DNA from: Nymphalis io
Lineage: Eukaryota; Arthropoda; Insecta; Lepidoptera; Nymphalidae
DNA length: 64,000 bases
Direction of reading: 5' to 3'
Assembly: GCF_905147045.1 (NCBI RefSeq)
Contig: NC_065913.1
Coordinates: 6,064,001-6,128,000, forward strand
Below are positions 12,248 to 24,049 of this stretch, piece by piece. The translations under genes were made by a program, and so were the position numbers. The notes beneath the pieces are model-generated. The model saw only the letters and a program-made list of their open reading frames with translations, did no database searches and was not told where the DNA came from. Each line of letters opens with the position of its first letter. Positions within the stretch are counted from its first letter, which is position 1.

Positions 12248-12786
12248 CATAAGAACTTTTGTTAGTACGATTATAAATAAATCTATTCCTTAAACAGATG
12301 TCATTAAAAATGTTATCAAGATAATGAAAAAATAAAATAATCGAAGCAATATTTCATTCGTAACTTGTTTAAAATAAAATAAATGAATTGTAAATGGTTT
12401 TGGAAAAACACATAAATTTTATATTTACACATATGTATCCACTTAAATAAATGAATTTAATAAATAAATGTGTTTGCTATTGAACAATATTCACAGATAG
12501 ATAAATCACACAAAGTGTTTTAAAGTTTTTATCAGTAGAAGTTTCGAATTCACGCAATCATTACAGTTTAAATAGGGTTAAAAATTCGTTTTATTTGAGC
12601 AGAATATGAGATATAAGAGCAGAGTTCTATTCATCTTATCTAATGTCAAATATCAATGCTCTCTATTTTGTATTGAAGATTTTGTAAACTAGTGTCACGG
12701 GATATACCATTTTAGATCTATTGATGGGAAATAGAGTGGTTTCTTACAATCTGTAACTAATTTGCTCACCTACCTTCTCATTTTAC

Positions 12787-13170
12787 ATGATATGTAACGT
12801 GACTGCCTCGTCGGTCTAGTGGCTTGATATAAGGCCGCAGACCCTTAGGTCCTGGGTTCAATTCCCAGGTCGGGCCAATAAAAAGTTAGTGGGTTTTTCT
12901 GTCAGAAAAATTCTCAGTAGCAGCCCGGAGTCTGGAAGTTGGAAGTGTGTACACTCCCGTGCCTCGAAAAGCACGTAAAGCCATTGGTCCTGCGCCTGAA
13001 CTCTTTCCGGTCCCATCGGATTATGAGAGTTAGGGAATAGAGAGTGCACCTGTGTTTGCGCACACACTTGTGCACTATAATATCTCCTGTGTAGTCGGCT
13101 AATCTCTCTTGAGATTGGCTGCCGTGGCCGAAATCGGTCTGGAGGACATTATTATTATGATATGTAACGT
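12787..13170 (+). mobile_element. SINE A, full length, with 14-bp target-site duplication
   Basis: The body (about 12,801-13,156) starts gactgcctcg, has a tRNA-like head with a B box (gggttcaattcccagg), a long unrelated body ending ggccgaaatcggtctgga, and an (att)n tail. The 14-bp atgatatgtaacgt at 12,787-12,800 is repeated exactly at 13,157-13,170. This proves insertion by target-primed reverse transcription and a fairly recent date. It is the reference copy for family A here. Confidence 0.88.
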
Positions 13171-13487
13171 AAAAAGGCAGGCGGTTTTCAGTTCACAGAG
13201 TATTTCGACATTATATTAGTCTCTCAACCCCTATCCTTAATCTTACTTCATATGGTAAATATTTTCCAGACTTTTATTACATTTAAGGTACGGTTCATTT
13301 GAACGTGTTAAAATTTCGCATTAAAGTATAGTGTCTTATTTCTAATTATCGTAAAGGTTAATGTTATCTTTCTAAGAACAAAACGTATAATTGTAAGGGC
13401 TGATGCTCATCGAGTGAAGCAAAATCTTGTGTAAATTTTCTAAAAATAAATTCAAAATTGCATATGCAAAATAAAATCTCAAAGGAC

Positions 13488-13800
13488 TTTACTGGTGGTA
13501 GGGCTTTATGCAAGTTCGTCTGGGTAGGTACCACCCACTCATCAGATGTTCTACCGCAAAACAGCAGTACTTGGTATTGTTGTGTTCCGGTTTGAAGGGT
13601 AAGTGAGGCGGTGTAATTATAGGCACAAGGGAAATAACATCTTAGTTCCCAAGGTTGGTGGCGAATAGGTATGTAAGCGATGGTTAACATTTATTATAAC
13701 ACCAATGGCCTATGGCTAATGGTCTATGGCCGTTGGTGACCACTTTCTATCAGGTGGCCCATATGCTCGTCCGCCTTCCTAATCTATAAAAAAAAGGAAC
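13488..13800 (+). mobile_element. Repeat C, full length
   Basis: From ttactggtggtagggcttta to cgccttcctaatctataa and an A8 run, with a small extra duplication (ggcctatggctaatggtcta). Frames read across it are repeat translation, not protein. Confidence 0.8.
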
Positions 13801-14077
13801 CTATCAAAGCGGATAAAGATTGCGTCTGCGCGAGCAAACGCGTCGCGCGCTAACTTTTTCGTTAAAAAATGCACGTTTCTGCGGGCTTTTTCTTACGCAC
13901 GCTAATTTTCTCCGTTAAAATAAGCGCCATCCCTAAAGCTACCATTCCCTCTTAATCTGATAATGTGGTTGTAATTATATATAATTATTCTTTATAACAT
14001 CGTAAATGATAATTTGTGAGTTCATTTAATTTTTATATTCAATTAAGTATAAAACTGACATTTTAGATATTCGTATG

Positions 14078-14384
14078 TCCTCCAGACCGATTTCGGCCAC
14101 GGCGGCCAATCTCAAAAGAGACTAGCCAACTATCTAGGATATATTATAGTGCACAAGTGTGTGCGCAAACACAGATGCACTCTCTATTCCCTAACTCTCA
14201 TAATCCGATGGGACGGCAGTGTACACGGAAGTGTACACACTTCCAACTTCCAGACTTCTGGACTGCCACTGAGAATTTTCTGACAGAAAAATCCTATAAC
14301 TTTTTATTGGCCCGACCTATGAATTGAACCCAGGACCTTAGTGTCTGCGGCCTTACATCGAGCCACTAGACCAACGAGGCAGTC
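14078..14384 (-). mobile_element. SINE A, nearly full length
   Basis: Begins tcctccagaccgatttcggc and ends ccaacgaggcagtc. It contains an internal deletion in the middle (the stretch around the gtgtacac motif is rearranged). Confidence 0.8.
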
Positions 14385-14399
14385 GGAATTCAGTAGTAT

Positions 14400-15870
14400 C
14401 AGTAATATGATTAATAAAAACAGTGTCATATAGTCTCATATCATAAAATAATTAATTTATAGACATTTAGACACATTATAATTTTATAACATACTCTTAT
14501 ATATCCACTAGCTACCGGTCCTGGTTTGCATGTGTATAATACAGGTGTACTAAAAGGTTTCTATCGTAATACATATAACGCTATTGATTTACGCGGCGAT
14601 ACTGATAGCCCCAGTCGGCATGACATAACACAAAACCATAATGAATTATACACATAAACCTACCTCATTACTCACTCCATCCATTGATGTAAAGCGTACG
14701 AGAATGCGTTTGCTAGTTTTTGAGTTTATCGCGTTCACACAGACAAATAGAGACGGGAGACTTTGTTTTATAAAACGTTGTGATGATGATATAATATTCA
14801 TACAAACTTCAGATTCTGAAGCAAGCCTTGCTAACGTAAAAAGACGTAATAAGATTTAAGGAAGGTCTTTCCCATTGCACAACTAACCTTGACTATTTTT
14901 AGAGCACCCAAAAAAACATAAAAATGACCTTTAATGAATACATATTAGAATGTCCGAATAATCAGCTTATTTATATCATATCTGTGAAAACCTCCTGGGA
15001 ATTCAATGTTGAACATGTTTCTTGAAAATCGGAGAATCCTATGTTTATAATTATACAAGACAATTATTACAAAGGGCATCCATCATACAGTACATATATG
15101 TATGTAATATTACGTAGACAAATGAGACGTCAACGAGAACTGACATGTTAATATGTGTTTCCTGACATCCTGACAACAGTATCTAATAACAAACTTGATT
15201 ATTTGTATGGTATTTGTATGCTCAATGAAAACAATCTTAATTTGTAAAGAGAGACAGTTAACTAAATTTTCTTCTCTGTTTGTAAAGTGATTTTCCTTTT
15301 TTTTGTTTGGTAGCTATTGATGAGATTTTATAGAAATATGCAAATTCATATTATCATATGAATTTGCATATATGATGAAAATGAAATATCAAATTCATGT
15401 TATCATTAATTGATTATTATTTTTGGATATCAAACATTTTTCGAACACTAGTATTTCACCGATATTTTTTTTTAGTTTTTTTTTAAACATACTCTTCTAA
15501 AATTTTAATATAAATGTTAGATAGATTTTAATCACTCGAAATATACATATTTAATCGATTTGAGTTATTTAAACTTTTATTTTCGCAGCATTTCATGATA
15601 ATGGATTTCATCGTGATGACTAGCCTGATCGAATTTCGCCTCCAGCAGTCAGTAACACAGACTAAATAATTACGTGGTAATATTATAGTGTGTCAGACAC
15701 ACGCGCAATCTCTGTTCTAGTATCCTCGATGGGAGTTGGTGGTATTCGACACGATCGACTAGAATTCTAAACCATGAACACTTAAATTTTTAACTCTGCT
15801 CATGAACTCATGAAGTAAATACTAATTAAAAATATATAAAAAAGTGTCTTTTACAAGACAGAGGAAGACC
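14400..15870. other. Intergenic, no gene seen
   Basis: AT-rich, with one 16-bp hairpin at 15,336. A 72-codon plus-strand frame at 14,641 has no recognisable motif. Confidence 0.45.
15336..15371. repeat. 16-bp hairpin
   Basis: atatgcaaattcatat and its exact reverse complement, with a 4-nt loop (tatc). Confidence 0.88.
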
Positions 15871-16330
15871 TGTGGAGAAGATATTAGTTGATATTCATAA
15901 CATTTCTAATCGTAGAACCGATAGGTTCTCAATAGGTTCTACATTCCGAACCGTCAACAGATTACTTGTGTATACTACCATGTTATGCATACCATTCATA
16001 ACACGGTATCCATTCTTTCTGGTTTCTGGGGGGGAACCCCCAAGAATACGGGACGCTTACGCATTCGCTTCACATCACCATCACGAGAAAAACGAGCGCT
16101 CACGCTGTGATACCAGCCCTCAATCAATCGAGTTCCATCTCCATCTCTCGCTCCGTGATATGCGGTGGAGCCACAATTTCTTCAATAACGATGCGAGCGG
16201 CGTGCCTGCAATTTTCGTTTTGCGTGGAATATTCGTATTGAATTTCGATATATATATATATATAGCATGCGGCTTTTTCCAATTATCTAAATGCCGCGCG
16301 ACGTGTGGAAACCGATACTGAAAGTTAATT
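15871..16330. other. Unexplained GC-richer island with a 149-codon frame
   Basis: The plus strand is open from a GTG at 15,872 to 16,321. The 16,020-16,240 part is clearly GC-richer than its surroundings and contains gggggggaaccccc. The translation has His-rich (HHHH) and tyr/ile-repeat parts and no known domain. It could be an old repeat, a regulatory island or chance. Confidence 0.25.
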
Positions 16331-16551
16331 TATTTATGTGTCGACCGCCATTATTTGCGCTCCTCTAAATATACATGAATCAATTTGATTAATAGTGTTT
16401 TCCATACTATCGTTTGGATGAGCTGATGCCCTCGACTCTGTTGATATTAAAATGACAGTGATATATATCATAGTATAACACTTTTATATATTTTTTTACA
16501 TTATGTTTATTTATTTCAGTGTATAAAAAACATGAACATAATATATAGCAA

Positions 16552-17199
16552 TGAAAAATATTTTCAATATAAAACATATTTACCGCCTATCCCACTGCAA
16601 TGCTGGCTGAGCTGGCTAGCTAAGCTAAGGCCTCTTGTTTTGAGAGAAGGTAGGTAAGCTTATTCCACCACGCCACTCCATGTGAACTGGGGGGTACTAA
16701 CGTAGCCGATTCTCGTCCGACAAATTTCCTCACGATGTTTTCTCCGCCAAGCAGGCGATAAGTTTTAAACACAAATTAAGCACTTTGAAATCCAATGGGT
16801 TACCGTCAATGAGATCTTCGAGCGACAGAAAACATCTATCTCTTCTTGATCTTGATTGATTTTTTTAATGACAAAAGTAACAAAATGTAAAATTAATTCT
16901 AACTTTAAATTGAATAAATATGATGATGATTTTTTACAGGTTTATTTATTAATTGGGTCATTTTCAGGAAATTGTAAATAATCTATCATTTTAATTGTTA
17001 TTGGTTAAAATTTATAATGACATATATATGTCAAATGTTGTACACAACATTATGCTTTCACACTATCAATAAAAAAACACGAAGTATCAGCTTACAATAA
17101 AATCTCTTTTTGAAAAGTACGAAACAAGAAAAGAAAAAATATTATTTTCAATATAACATATTTACCGCCTATCCCACTGCAATGCTCAGCTGGCTAGCT
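16552..17199 (+). repeat. Local direct duplication, 65-70 bp
   Basis: 16,552-16,621 and 17,133-17,199 share 'ttttcaatataa', 'acatatttaccgcctatccc' and 'actgcaatgct', then ctggctagct, with small indels. The first copy joins an inverted SINE B; the second does not. The unit therefore includes a SINE edge plus unique DNA. Confidence 0.65.
16600..16800 (-). mobile_element. SINE B, partial, with a duplicated edge
   Basis: Inverted body from the 'cccactgcaatgctggct' edge to 'aaattaagcactttgaaatc'. The head is missing. Its left edge is duplicated at 17.1 kb (see the direct repeat entry). Confidence 0.6.
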
Positions 17200-17734
17200 G
17201 GGCTTTTATATAGGAGTCATGGTCATATCCACCAATCGAAATTAAGTTCGTTTGTTATCGTTTGCTTAAAGCGCGTATGAAACTCCAACAATTGAATTGT
17301 TATTTGTTATTGATAATATTATTTTATCTGTTACTTTGTCTTTTTCTTCTTAATAATAAATTAAAAAAAAAGCGCTTCCCAAGTCCAAACGCGCAACTTC
17401 AGTTAAAATTCACGTATTCTAACCTCTATATAACGCTGTAATTGAGTAATAATACAATAATCACCATTTGTCTAACGTAACACCAAAAATACTGTGTTGC
17501 GAAATTCAAAACAAAAAGCCAAAAGTGAAAAAGTTCACGAGGGAATAAACACGACCTCGCAGTTGCTTAGAAACTCACCTTTTGTAAAATATAATGTTGC
17601 ATCGTGCGTACGTGATTCAATTTACTTTTCGAAATGGTATGAAAGTTTTTGTGCTTTAATATAATATTTATAATAATATAAACTGACTTTTGTGTACTGG
17701 TACATTTATTTATTTAATATAGGTTGAAAATAGG

Positions 17735-17925
17735 CAAAGGAGCCACTTCATGGTGAGTATTCACCAACCACGCACAGACTCTTGGCTCTGTAAGACACAT
17801 AAGTCATTCCTTATCGTTAATGGGCCACAAACCATTAGAACTAAGATGTTATGTACTTCAAAATAGAACACAAAAATACTAAGTACTGTTTAACCTTGTA
17901 CAAAATCCTACCATCAAGTAAAATG
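17735..17925 (-). mobile_element. Repeat C, old copy
   Basis: Degraded inverted copy: 'gccacttcatggtgagtatt', 'tagaactaagatgttatgta', 'aaaatcctaccatcaagt'. It stands directly next to the better copy at 17,972. Confidence 0.5.
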
Positions 17926-17971
17926 TTTAATAATTCGATCAATAGATGACAAAACATCTATGTAAAATCTT

Positions 17972-18258
17972 TTTTTTTTGTTAGGTGGACGACCAAATGG
18001 GCCACCTGATTGGAAGTGGTCACCACTGTTCATAGACATTGGCGAGGTAAGAAATAATAACCATTCCTTACATCGCCAATGCACCACCAACCTTGGGAAC
18101 TGAGATGTTATGTTCCTTGTGCCTGTAGTTACAGTGGCTCACTCACCTTTCAAACCGGAACAATACTAAGTATTGCTGCTTAGCGGCAGAATATCTGATG
18201 AGTGGGTGGTACCCACCCAAACGGCCCACATAAAGCCCTACCACCAGATAAATCGCGC
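17972..18258 (-). mobile_element. Repeat C, full length
   Basis: Inverted, starting with a T9 run, 'aggtggacgaccaaatgggc', and ending 'aaagccctaccaccaga'. Confidence 0.8.
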
Positions 18259-18544
18259 TATCATTTAGAAGTTTTGGCTACTTAAGAACGCGTATTACGA
18301 ATTATTATACACAGGCAATTTTTTGTAACTTTATATCAATTAAGAAATTCTTATATTAATAAGATTATAAATTATGTTTTTTTTTTCAGGGTTAGCTAAA
18401 AAAATGTCTAAGTGATATCGACGTTTCACATGATATAAGCAATAGTCCGGATGGTCATAAGCAGTAATTGGATAACGGAGCATTGTTCGGCTTTAATTTG
18501 ATACAAAAAACGTTTCTTTTATAAATAATTTCGTTTTTTAAAAT

Positions 18545-18980
18545 AAAACACAAACTCACCCACATAAAAAATAAAATCTTATCTAAACACATAATATGAG
18601 CCAAGTCGTTTGAGCGGTTTTCGAGAAATATAAAATTAATCTATATACAAAAACGGTCATTTAATATTAAAAGATTTATTTTGTGATATATAGCTCATTA
18701 CGTCAACATAATCGGAGAGAAAATTGTTTGAATTCTGAGAGCTTTCTAAGCGCTACCCAAACTATAACAATGTGTACTTGTTCTAGTTTGGACGAAAACT
18801 ATGTATATAACTATGTATGTATATAAGATTTATAGATGTCCAAACCAGCCTTATGTATACATCACATTACGGACAGTACACATTTTACACATTAGAAGGG
18901 AAAATATTCAATTTATTAGTCACTAGTTCGCCTGCAGCTTCTCCCGCGTATTAGGGGGAGAGGGAGCATGTAGTATGTAA
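18545..18980. repeat. Degraded dispersed repeat, two pieces
   Basis: 'aagtcgtttgagcggttttc' near 18.6 kb and 'gttcgcctgcagcttctccc' near 18.93 kb resemble parts of the same family as at 9.1 kb. The stretch between is ordinary AT-rich DNA. Confidence 0.35.
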
Positions 18981-19112
18981 AAAAAAGTATCATATGTCCT
19001 TACTTGCTTCATACAAAAATAGCGTTGCTATGTCGTGTTTCCTTTTTATTATTTTTACATTTTTGTTCTTTTACGGCTTCGTTACATTCTTATTATTAAA
19101 ATCAGTTATATA

Positions 19113-19404
19113 TTTTACTGGTGGTAGAGCTTTGTGCAAGCTCGCCTGGGTAGGTACCACCCACTCATCAGATATTCTACCGCAAAACAGCAGTACTTGG
19201 TATTGTTGTGTTCCGGTTTGAAGGGTGAGTAAGCCAGTGTAATTACAGGCACAAGGGACATAACATCTTAGTTCCCAAGGTTGGTGGCGCATTGGTGATG
19301 TAAGCGATGGTTAACATTTCTTACAATGCCAATGTCTAAGGGCGTTTGGTGACCACTTAGCATCAGGTGGCCCATATGCTCGTCCGCCTTCCTATTCAAT
19401 ATAT
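19113..19404 (+). mobile_element. Repeat C, full length
   Basis: From tttactggtggtagagcttt to gtccgccttcctattcaata, close to the copies at 43.3 and 45.0 kb. Confidence 0.82.
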
Positions 19405-19423
19405 TTCATATTTTTTTAATATT

Positions 19424-19455
19424 ATATATTTCATATTAAAAAATATGAAATATAT
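19424..19455. repeat. 14-bp AT-rich hairpin
   Basis: atatatttcatatt and aatatgaaatatat with an A4 loop, just past a repeat C copy. Confidence 0.8.
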
Positions 19456-19499
19456 AAAAAAAATACAAAACATGGATACAGCCTTAATAAAAGTAGTAT

Positions 19500-19568
19500 A
19501 CAATTTTGGCGACCTCATCGCTACATAGCGATCTCTTCCAGGCAACCGACGGTGTAAGTAATGATAAA
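19500..19568 (-). mobile_element. Fragment of the CR1/Jockey-type 3' tail
   Basis: A hairpin-bearing segment (catcgctacatagcgat followed by ctcttccaggcaacc), inverted relative to the 5.8-kb copy. Confidence 0.45.
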
Positions 19569-20024
19569 TAAAATAACATTAATCTATAATTAAAACAATT
19601 TATCAGTATGTTTAAAGTAAATGTATTGTGTATATATCATATAACCATGTAGGTATATTATATATATATGAATATATATGTAATAATAAATTAAATTCGA
19701 TCGATTCTGTGGCTTAGCCATGAAAACGCTTGTATGCTTGTACAGACAGACATAGTTATTTAAGCATATATATATAATAAAATAAAGAAACATATGTGAA
19801 TTATAAAAGAAAATATTTAATAATTGTAATTGTTGTATCGTTATTTACATTACAAATGATAATTAAAATGAGTTATTTATTTTATTTATTTAATATAATC
19901 AAAAATTATAACGAGCTACACTATATAATATTGTGTATCTATTAATAACTATTACATATTTATTTTAAATTTATATAGAAATGTTATTAAAGATGCTTAT
20001 TTCGTTTATATATTTACCAAAGCT

Positions 20025-20088
20025 TGTCTGAAAGACGCTGCTGTCAGCAATAAGGACGCCTTTGAGTCTCATTTTACGATACGAGAGT
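20025..20088 (+). mobile_element. Fragment of the CR1/Jockey-type 3' tail
   Basis: A diverged copy: ttgtctgaaagacgctgctg, then tcagcaataaggacgcc. The hairpin stem is changed but the order of elements is kept. Confidence 0.4.
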
Positions 20089-20679
20089 ATGTTATAAGAA
20101 TATAAATATTTATATATATTCAGAATATATATATATATTTATATATATTCTAATATTTTAAAGTCATATAACATTTTGTTTATAATATAGATAGGCGGAA
20201 GGACAAATGGACCACCATGGTGGAACTATCCCAGATCAGACCTTAGGCTTCAATATATTATCCTAAGTTACAAGAAGGTATGATATTTTAAGTTGTTATA
20301 AATAAATTTCAGGACTGACCATTGAACTTGGCACCCATTTAGATCTCCCTTCTTTTGTCGTTGAAGTCCACAACCAAGGCATATATCATATTATTGAACT
20401 TGGCTCTCATTTCACATTTATGTTTTTGGTGGGATGGATGTTACGCAGTCGGACACAAAGCTGTACCACCACATGAAACATTCTAATGAAAGCTTACAAT
20501 GTGTTACTTTCATCTTAATTCTTTTTCTCAGCCAATATCACATCACAGCGTTATATGTAAAGGCCGTAATAGAATAAATTCACTTAAAGTGTAACCGCGT
20601 ATAAAAAGTGTGCCTGTAAATAAATTTCACTTTTAAATAAAGCCCTCTTTTCTTTTCGACTAATACGGCTTGGTGAATG

Positions 20680-20980
20680 TGGTAAATTATCATCCGACTC
20701 ACGCAGGCTTACCTTTTTTTACAGTATAATTAGGCGGACGAATGTATGGGTCACGTGATGCTAAGTGGTCACCAACGCCCATAGACATTGGCTTTGTAAG
20801 AAATGTTAACCATCGATTACATCACCAATTCGCCACTAACCTTGGGAAATGTTATAACCTATGATATTTCCTTCACCTCCGAGCAAGAAACAAATAAAAT
20901 TTTAGTAATACTTGCCCAAAATTGAACTGGAAGAAGGTTATCATCCGCGGGTTCTAACTACTGTGCGATTTCGGTTTCTT
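20680..20980 (-). mobile_element. SINE B interrupted by a repeat C insertion
   Basis: The left part ends 'catccgactcacgcaggctt' and the right part resumes 'atttccttcacctccgagca' and runs to the degraded head. Repeat C (20,713-20,862) sits between them, so C is the younger insertion. Confidence 0.55.
20713..20862 (-). mobile_element. Repeat C fragment nested in SINE B
   Basis: Inverted 3' half only: 'ttaggcggacgaatgtatgg', 'accaacgcccatagacattg', 'ctaaccttgggaaatgttat'. Confidence 0.6.
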
Positions 20981-21675
20981 AAACGATCAATATCATATTT
21001 TCTTCGATAATTTATCTTAATCAAGACTTTTAAAACTACTCCGGAGCTAAATGTATCCGAACCGCACTTAGAGAGACTAACAATGTTAGGAAAGTTAGCT
21101 TTATTGGATTTCTAATAACTTCTAAAGATATCTAACGATAAATAAAGACATCAATGTTGAATAAAAATAGTTGAATAAAAATAAAACTCGCAATTGTTAA
21201 GGACAAAGAAATAAAGAAAATTATATATTATATGAAAGAAAGAAATAATTTAGAACATATATATATACTTGATCGGAAATAAATATTTAATAAATATCGG
21301 ATCGGAGAGATTGGAGTTAAGAAATCGTGCTGATATATCAACTGCCCCTCCAATTCGAAAGATGATCTCGCCCGCCTCGCAAGTGCATAAGAAAACGCAA
21401 GGCCATTCCATTAGTTACATCCCATCTGGATAGCGATCCTCCCAGATGGAGGCTGATATTCATTAATTATTTAATATCTAGAACAGTTTTTTGACGTTAT
21501 TGTTTAACATCCATCTTAGTTTGTATTATTAAATTAATTATTCATTGTCGAAGATAAGTCAGTAGCGGAAACCAACTCGTGTACCGTTCCAGTGGGTTAT
21601 CCTGTAGGAGCAATCGAACTCAACTTTGATTATCGTTTATTATTTTACTGTATTATTTTACAAATTTTACGAATT

Positions 21676-22048
21676 GACTGCCTCGTTAGTATAATGGCTT
21701 GATGTAAGGCCGCAGACCCGGAAGTCCTGGGTTCAATTCCCAGGTTGGGCCAGTAAAAAAATTATTGGGTTTTTCTGTCAGAAAATTCTCAGTAGCATCC
21801 CGGAGTCTGGAAGTTGGAATTGTGTACACTCCCGTGCTTTAGAAAGAATGTAAAGCCGTTGGTCCTGAGCCTGAACTCTTTCCGGTCTTGTCGGATTGCC
21901 GTCCCATCGGAATATGAGAGTGAGGGAAGAGAGAGTGCACCTATGTTTGCACACACACTTATGCACTATAATATCTCCTGCGCAGTTGGCTAATTTTTCT
22001 TGATATTGGCTGCCGTGGCCGAAATCGGTCTGGAGGGCTTTATTATTA
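21676..22048 (+). mobile_element. SINE A, full length
   Basis: Starts gactgcctcgttagtataat and ends with gtctggagg plus a ttattattatt tail. A few changes lie in the A-box region. Flanks show only a weak match, so no target-site duplication is claimed. Confidence 0.82.
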
Positions 22049-22159
22049 TTGTTTTAACAAATTATAATTTAGCTAAGACGATAAGGTAATTGCTATATAA
22101 TTGGTATAGCACAGATGATACGTAATATTGAATCTTGATTATTACACCCATATTATTTT

Positions 22160-22440
22160 ACTTGGTGGTAGGGCTTTATCCCATTATCTGATATTCTACC
22201 ATCAAACAGCAATATTCTGTATTGTTGTGTTCCGATTTGAAGGGTGAGTCAGCCAGTGTAACTAAACGCGCAAGGGACATCTTAGAGCGAATCATAATAT
22301 CTTAGTTCCCAAGGTTGGTGGCGCAATGGCGATGTGAGGAATGGCTTATATTTCTTACATCGCCAATGTCTATGGGCGAAGGTGACCATTTACCTTCAGG
22401 AGTCCCGATTGCCAGTTCTATTTTATAAAAATAGTAAAAA
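22160..22440 (+). mobile_element. Repeat C, full length
   Basis: From acttggtggtagggctttat with about 20 bp deleted early (the tctgggtaggtacc part), and a duplicated 'cttag...' segment in the middle. Confidence 0.75.
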
Positions 22441-22574
22441 GTTTTATTAGTTGTTCTTTATTTTTTTTTACCCATGTGTTGTGTGTATAATATTTAAGTA
22501 TATTAATTTTGTTTTTTCAAATATTTAAAGTGAATTGTATTCTTTATTTTGAGAAATAAATTCTTAAACCGTAA

Positions 22575-22735
22575 ACCGTTACTCACCGCAGATATCGATA
22601 GTGAAACGTAAGAAAGTGATATGCGACATTGACTATAATAATTATAATATTCCAAGAATTCGCGCAATGAACTAGTACGAGTGTATCTCATTTCACAGGT
22701 GAGTGAAATTGAGTTCTATAGCCACGGACCTTTTA
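22575..22735. repeat. Unclassified repeat E, copy 1
   Basis: Shares 'accgcagatatcgatagtga', 'gtgatatgcgacattgac' and 'tataataattataat' with copies at 32.8 and 54.9 kb, and the right edge 'atttcacaggtgagtgaaat'. It has no tRNA-like head, and I do not recognise the family. Confidence 0.5.
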
Positions 22736-22812
22736 ACGGTTCGACCTATAAAATCGTACTCAAAACCTCCATAATCTCCAATATCTAGCCACTAGACCAA
22801 CGAGGCAGTCCT
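22728..22812 (-). mobile_element. SINE A head fragment
   Basis: Only the tRNA-like head remains, ending ccactagaccaacgaggcag. It lies directly beside a copy of the unclassified repeat E. Confidence 0.5.
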
Positions 22813-23004
22813 GGTAAAAACTCTATAATATACATCCTTCAAGTCAATTACAGTGCCATAACTGATTTCTAATACATCGAGATGTAACCCATCGATCGCG
22901 ATTTTTCATTAAAAGTTAAACGATATAGATTAATCATGAATCAGACTTTCTTTCAACACATTTCTTAAGATATTTTCGTTTATCATAGACTATAAAAGTA
23001 ATTT

Positions 23005-23125
23005 CCACTCTTCAGTGGTAGGATTCTATGCTCATCAGAGTGGATACCACTCAATAGTGGAATAGTGCCAGTATTTATAGGAGAAAGTGACCTTTTGATC
23101 GATGCCTACCTAATATTTATAAAAA
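23005..23125 (+). mobile_element. Repeat C remnant
   Basis: Contains 'agtggtaggattctatgctc' and then the end 'gcctacctaatatttataaa'. The middle is deleted. Confidence 0.45.
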
Positions 23126-23730
23126 ATATATAAATACATTTTTATAACGTTTAAAAATATATATTCTCCTAATAGTTTATCTAAATTAGTAAAATCGCGA
23201 TAAAACTACCATTTTTTGAAAAAAAATCGAATTATAAAACCACTAATGAAATGAATACCTGTTGTTCTATTATTATTTTTTATTTTTACTCATTGTATTC
23301 TCTGCACTAGACCATCTAGACTCACAAACACAAAGTCTTTCCCAATTCCCATTTTCATCCTGTTCAATTTCAACTTTCATCCTTGCATAAGCTAACTCAC
23401 AAATAGACACGATTTCGAAAATGCTGGAATTATGAATTTTTATTTCTCGCTCCAGAAAAATTCTAAGTAGCAATAGATAGAACGAAATACGTTTATAAGC
23501 GGCTTGGATCAATAGTAGACTACAGAGGCGCGTAACTGGTAACAGTATATTGTAGTTTGTTTAAAATAAAAACTATTGAAAATTTCGCGTTGAAGTTTGT
23601 AGAATAAATATTGTTTGATATATAACATTACTCTCTGTGATTCGGGACAGGTGCTTACACATTAATATCGCGTAATATCATGAATCATTAGCATCTGGGA
23701 TATTTTTTATTATTGATAATTATATAAATT

Positions 23731-23925
23731 GACTGCCTCGTTGGTCTAGTGGCTAGATATAAGGCCGCAGACCCGGAGGTCCTGGGTTCAAAATAGGTCG
23801 GGCCAATAAAAAGTTATTATCGAAAATTCTCAGTAGCAGTCCGGTGTCTGGAAGTTGGAAGTTTGTACACTCCCGTGCCTCGAAAAGCACATTAAGCCGT
23901 ACTACGGTCCTGTCCAAAGTGTTTT
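23731..23925 (+). mobile_element. SINE A, 3'-truncated
   Basis: Starts gactgcctcgttggtctagt. The B box has lost bases (gggttcaaaataggtcgg), and the copy stops after the 'cgtgcctcgaaaagcac' part. Confidence 0.75.
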
Positions 23926-24049
23926 ACAAATGTCCCGCTATAGAAGCAATCAATGTTAACATAACTATTATTATTATTTTACAAATCATTTTCAACTTAA
24001 TTTACACGCTGACAACATGTCGAAACGATTCTGATGTGTATTGAATATT

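Noticed and set aside
12083..12265. 60-codon Ile/Tyr-rich frame, and a similar one at 45,386-45,631
   Set aside because: Translations of TA microsatellites.
12801..12880. tRNA-like sequence with A and B boxes (also at 9.7, 31.15, 44.2, 46.8, 50.1 and 61.6 kb)
   Set aside because: Each is the head of a SINE copy: the sequence continues into the same long non-tRNA body, cloverleaf pairing is broken, and there is no terminator after the acceptor stem. Not tRNA genes.
13364..13690. Open frames such as 'CGRISDEWVVPTQTSLHKALPP' parts, recurring at 19.1, 43.4, 45.1 and 54.5 kb
   Set aside because: They are translations of repeat C in whichever frame stays open; the recurrence is of the repeat, not of a protein family.
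23273..23512. 79-codon minus-strand frame with CVCESRWSS
   Set aside because: No domain or splice context; a patchy resemblance to inverted SINE A suggests repeat-derived sequence.
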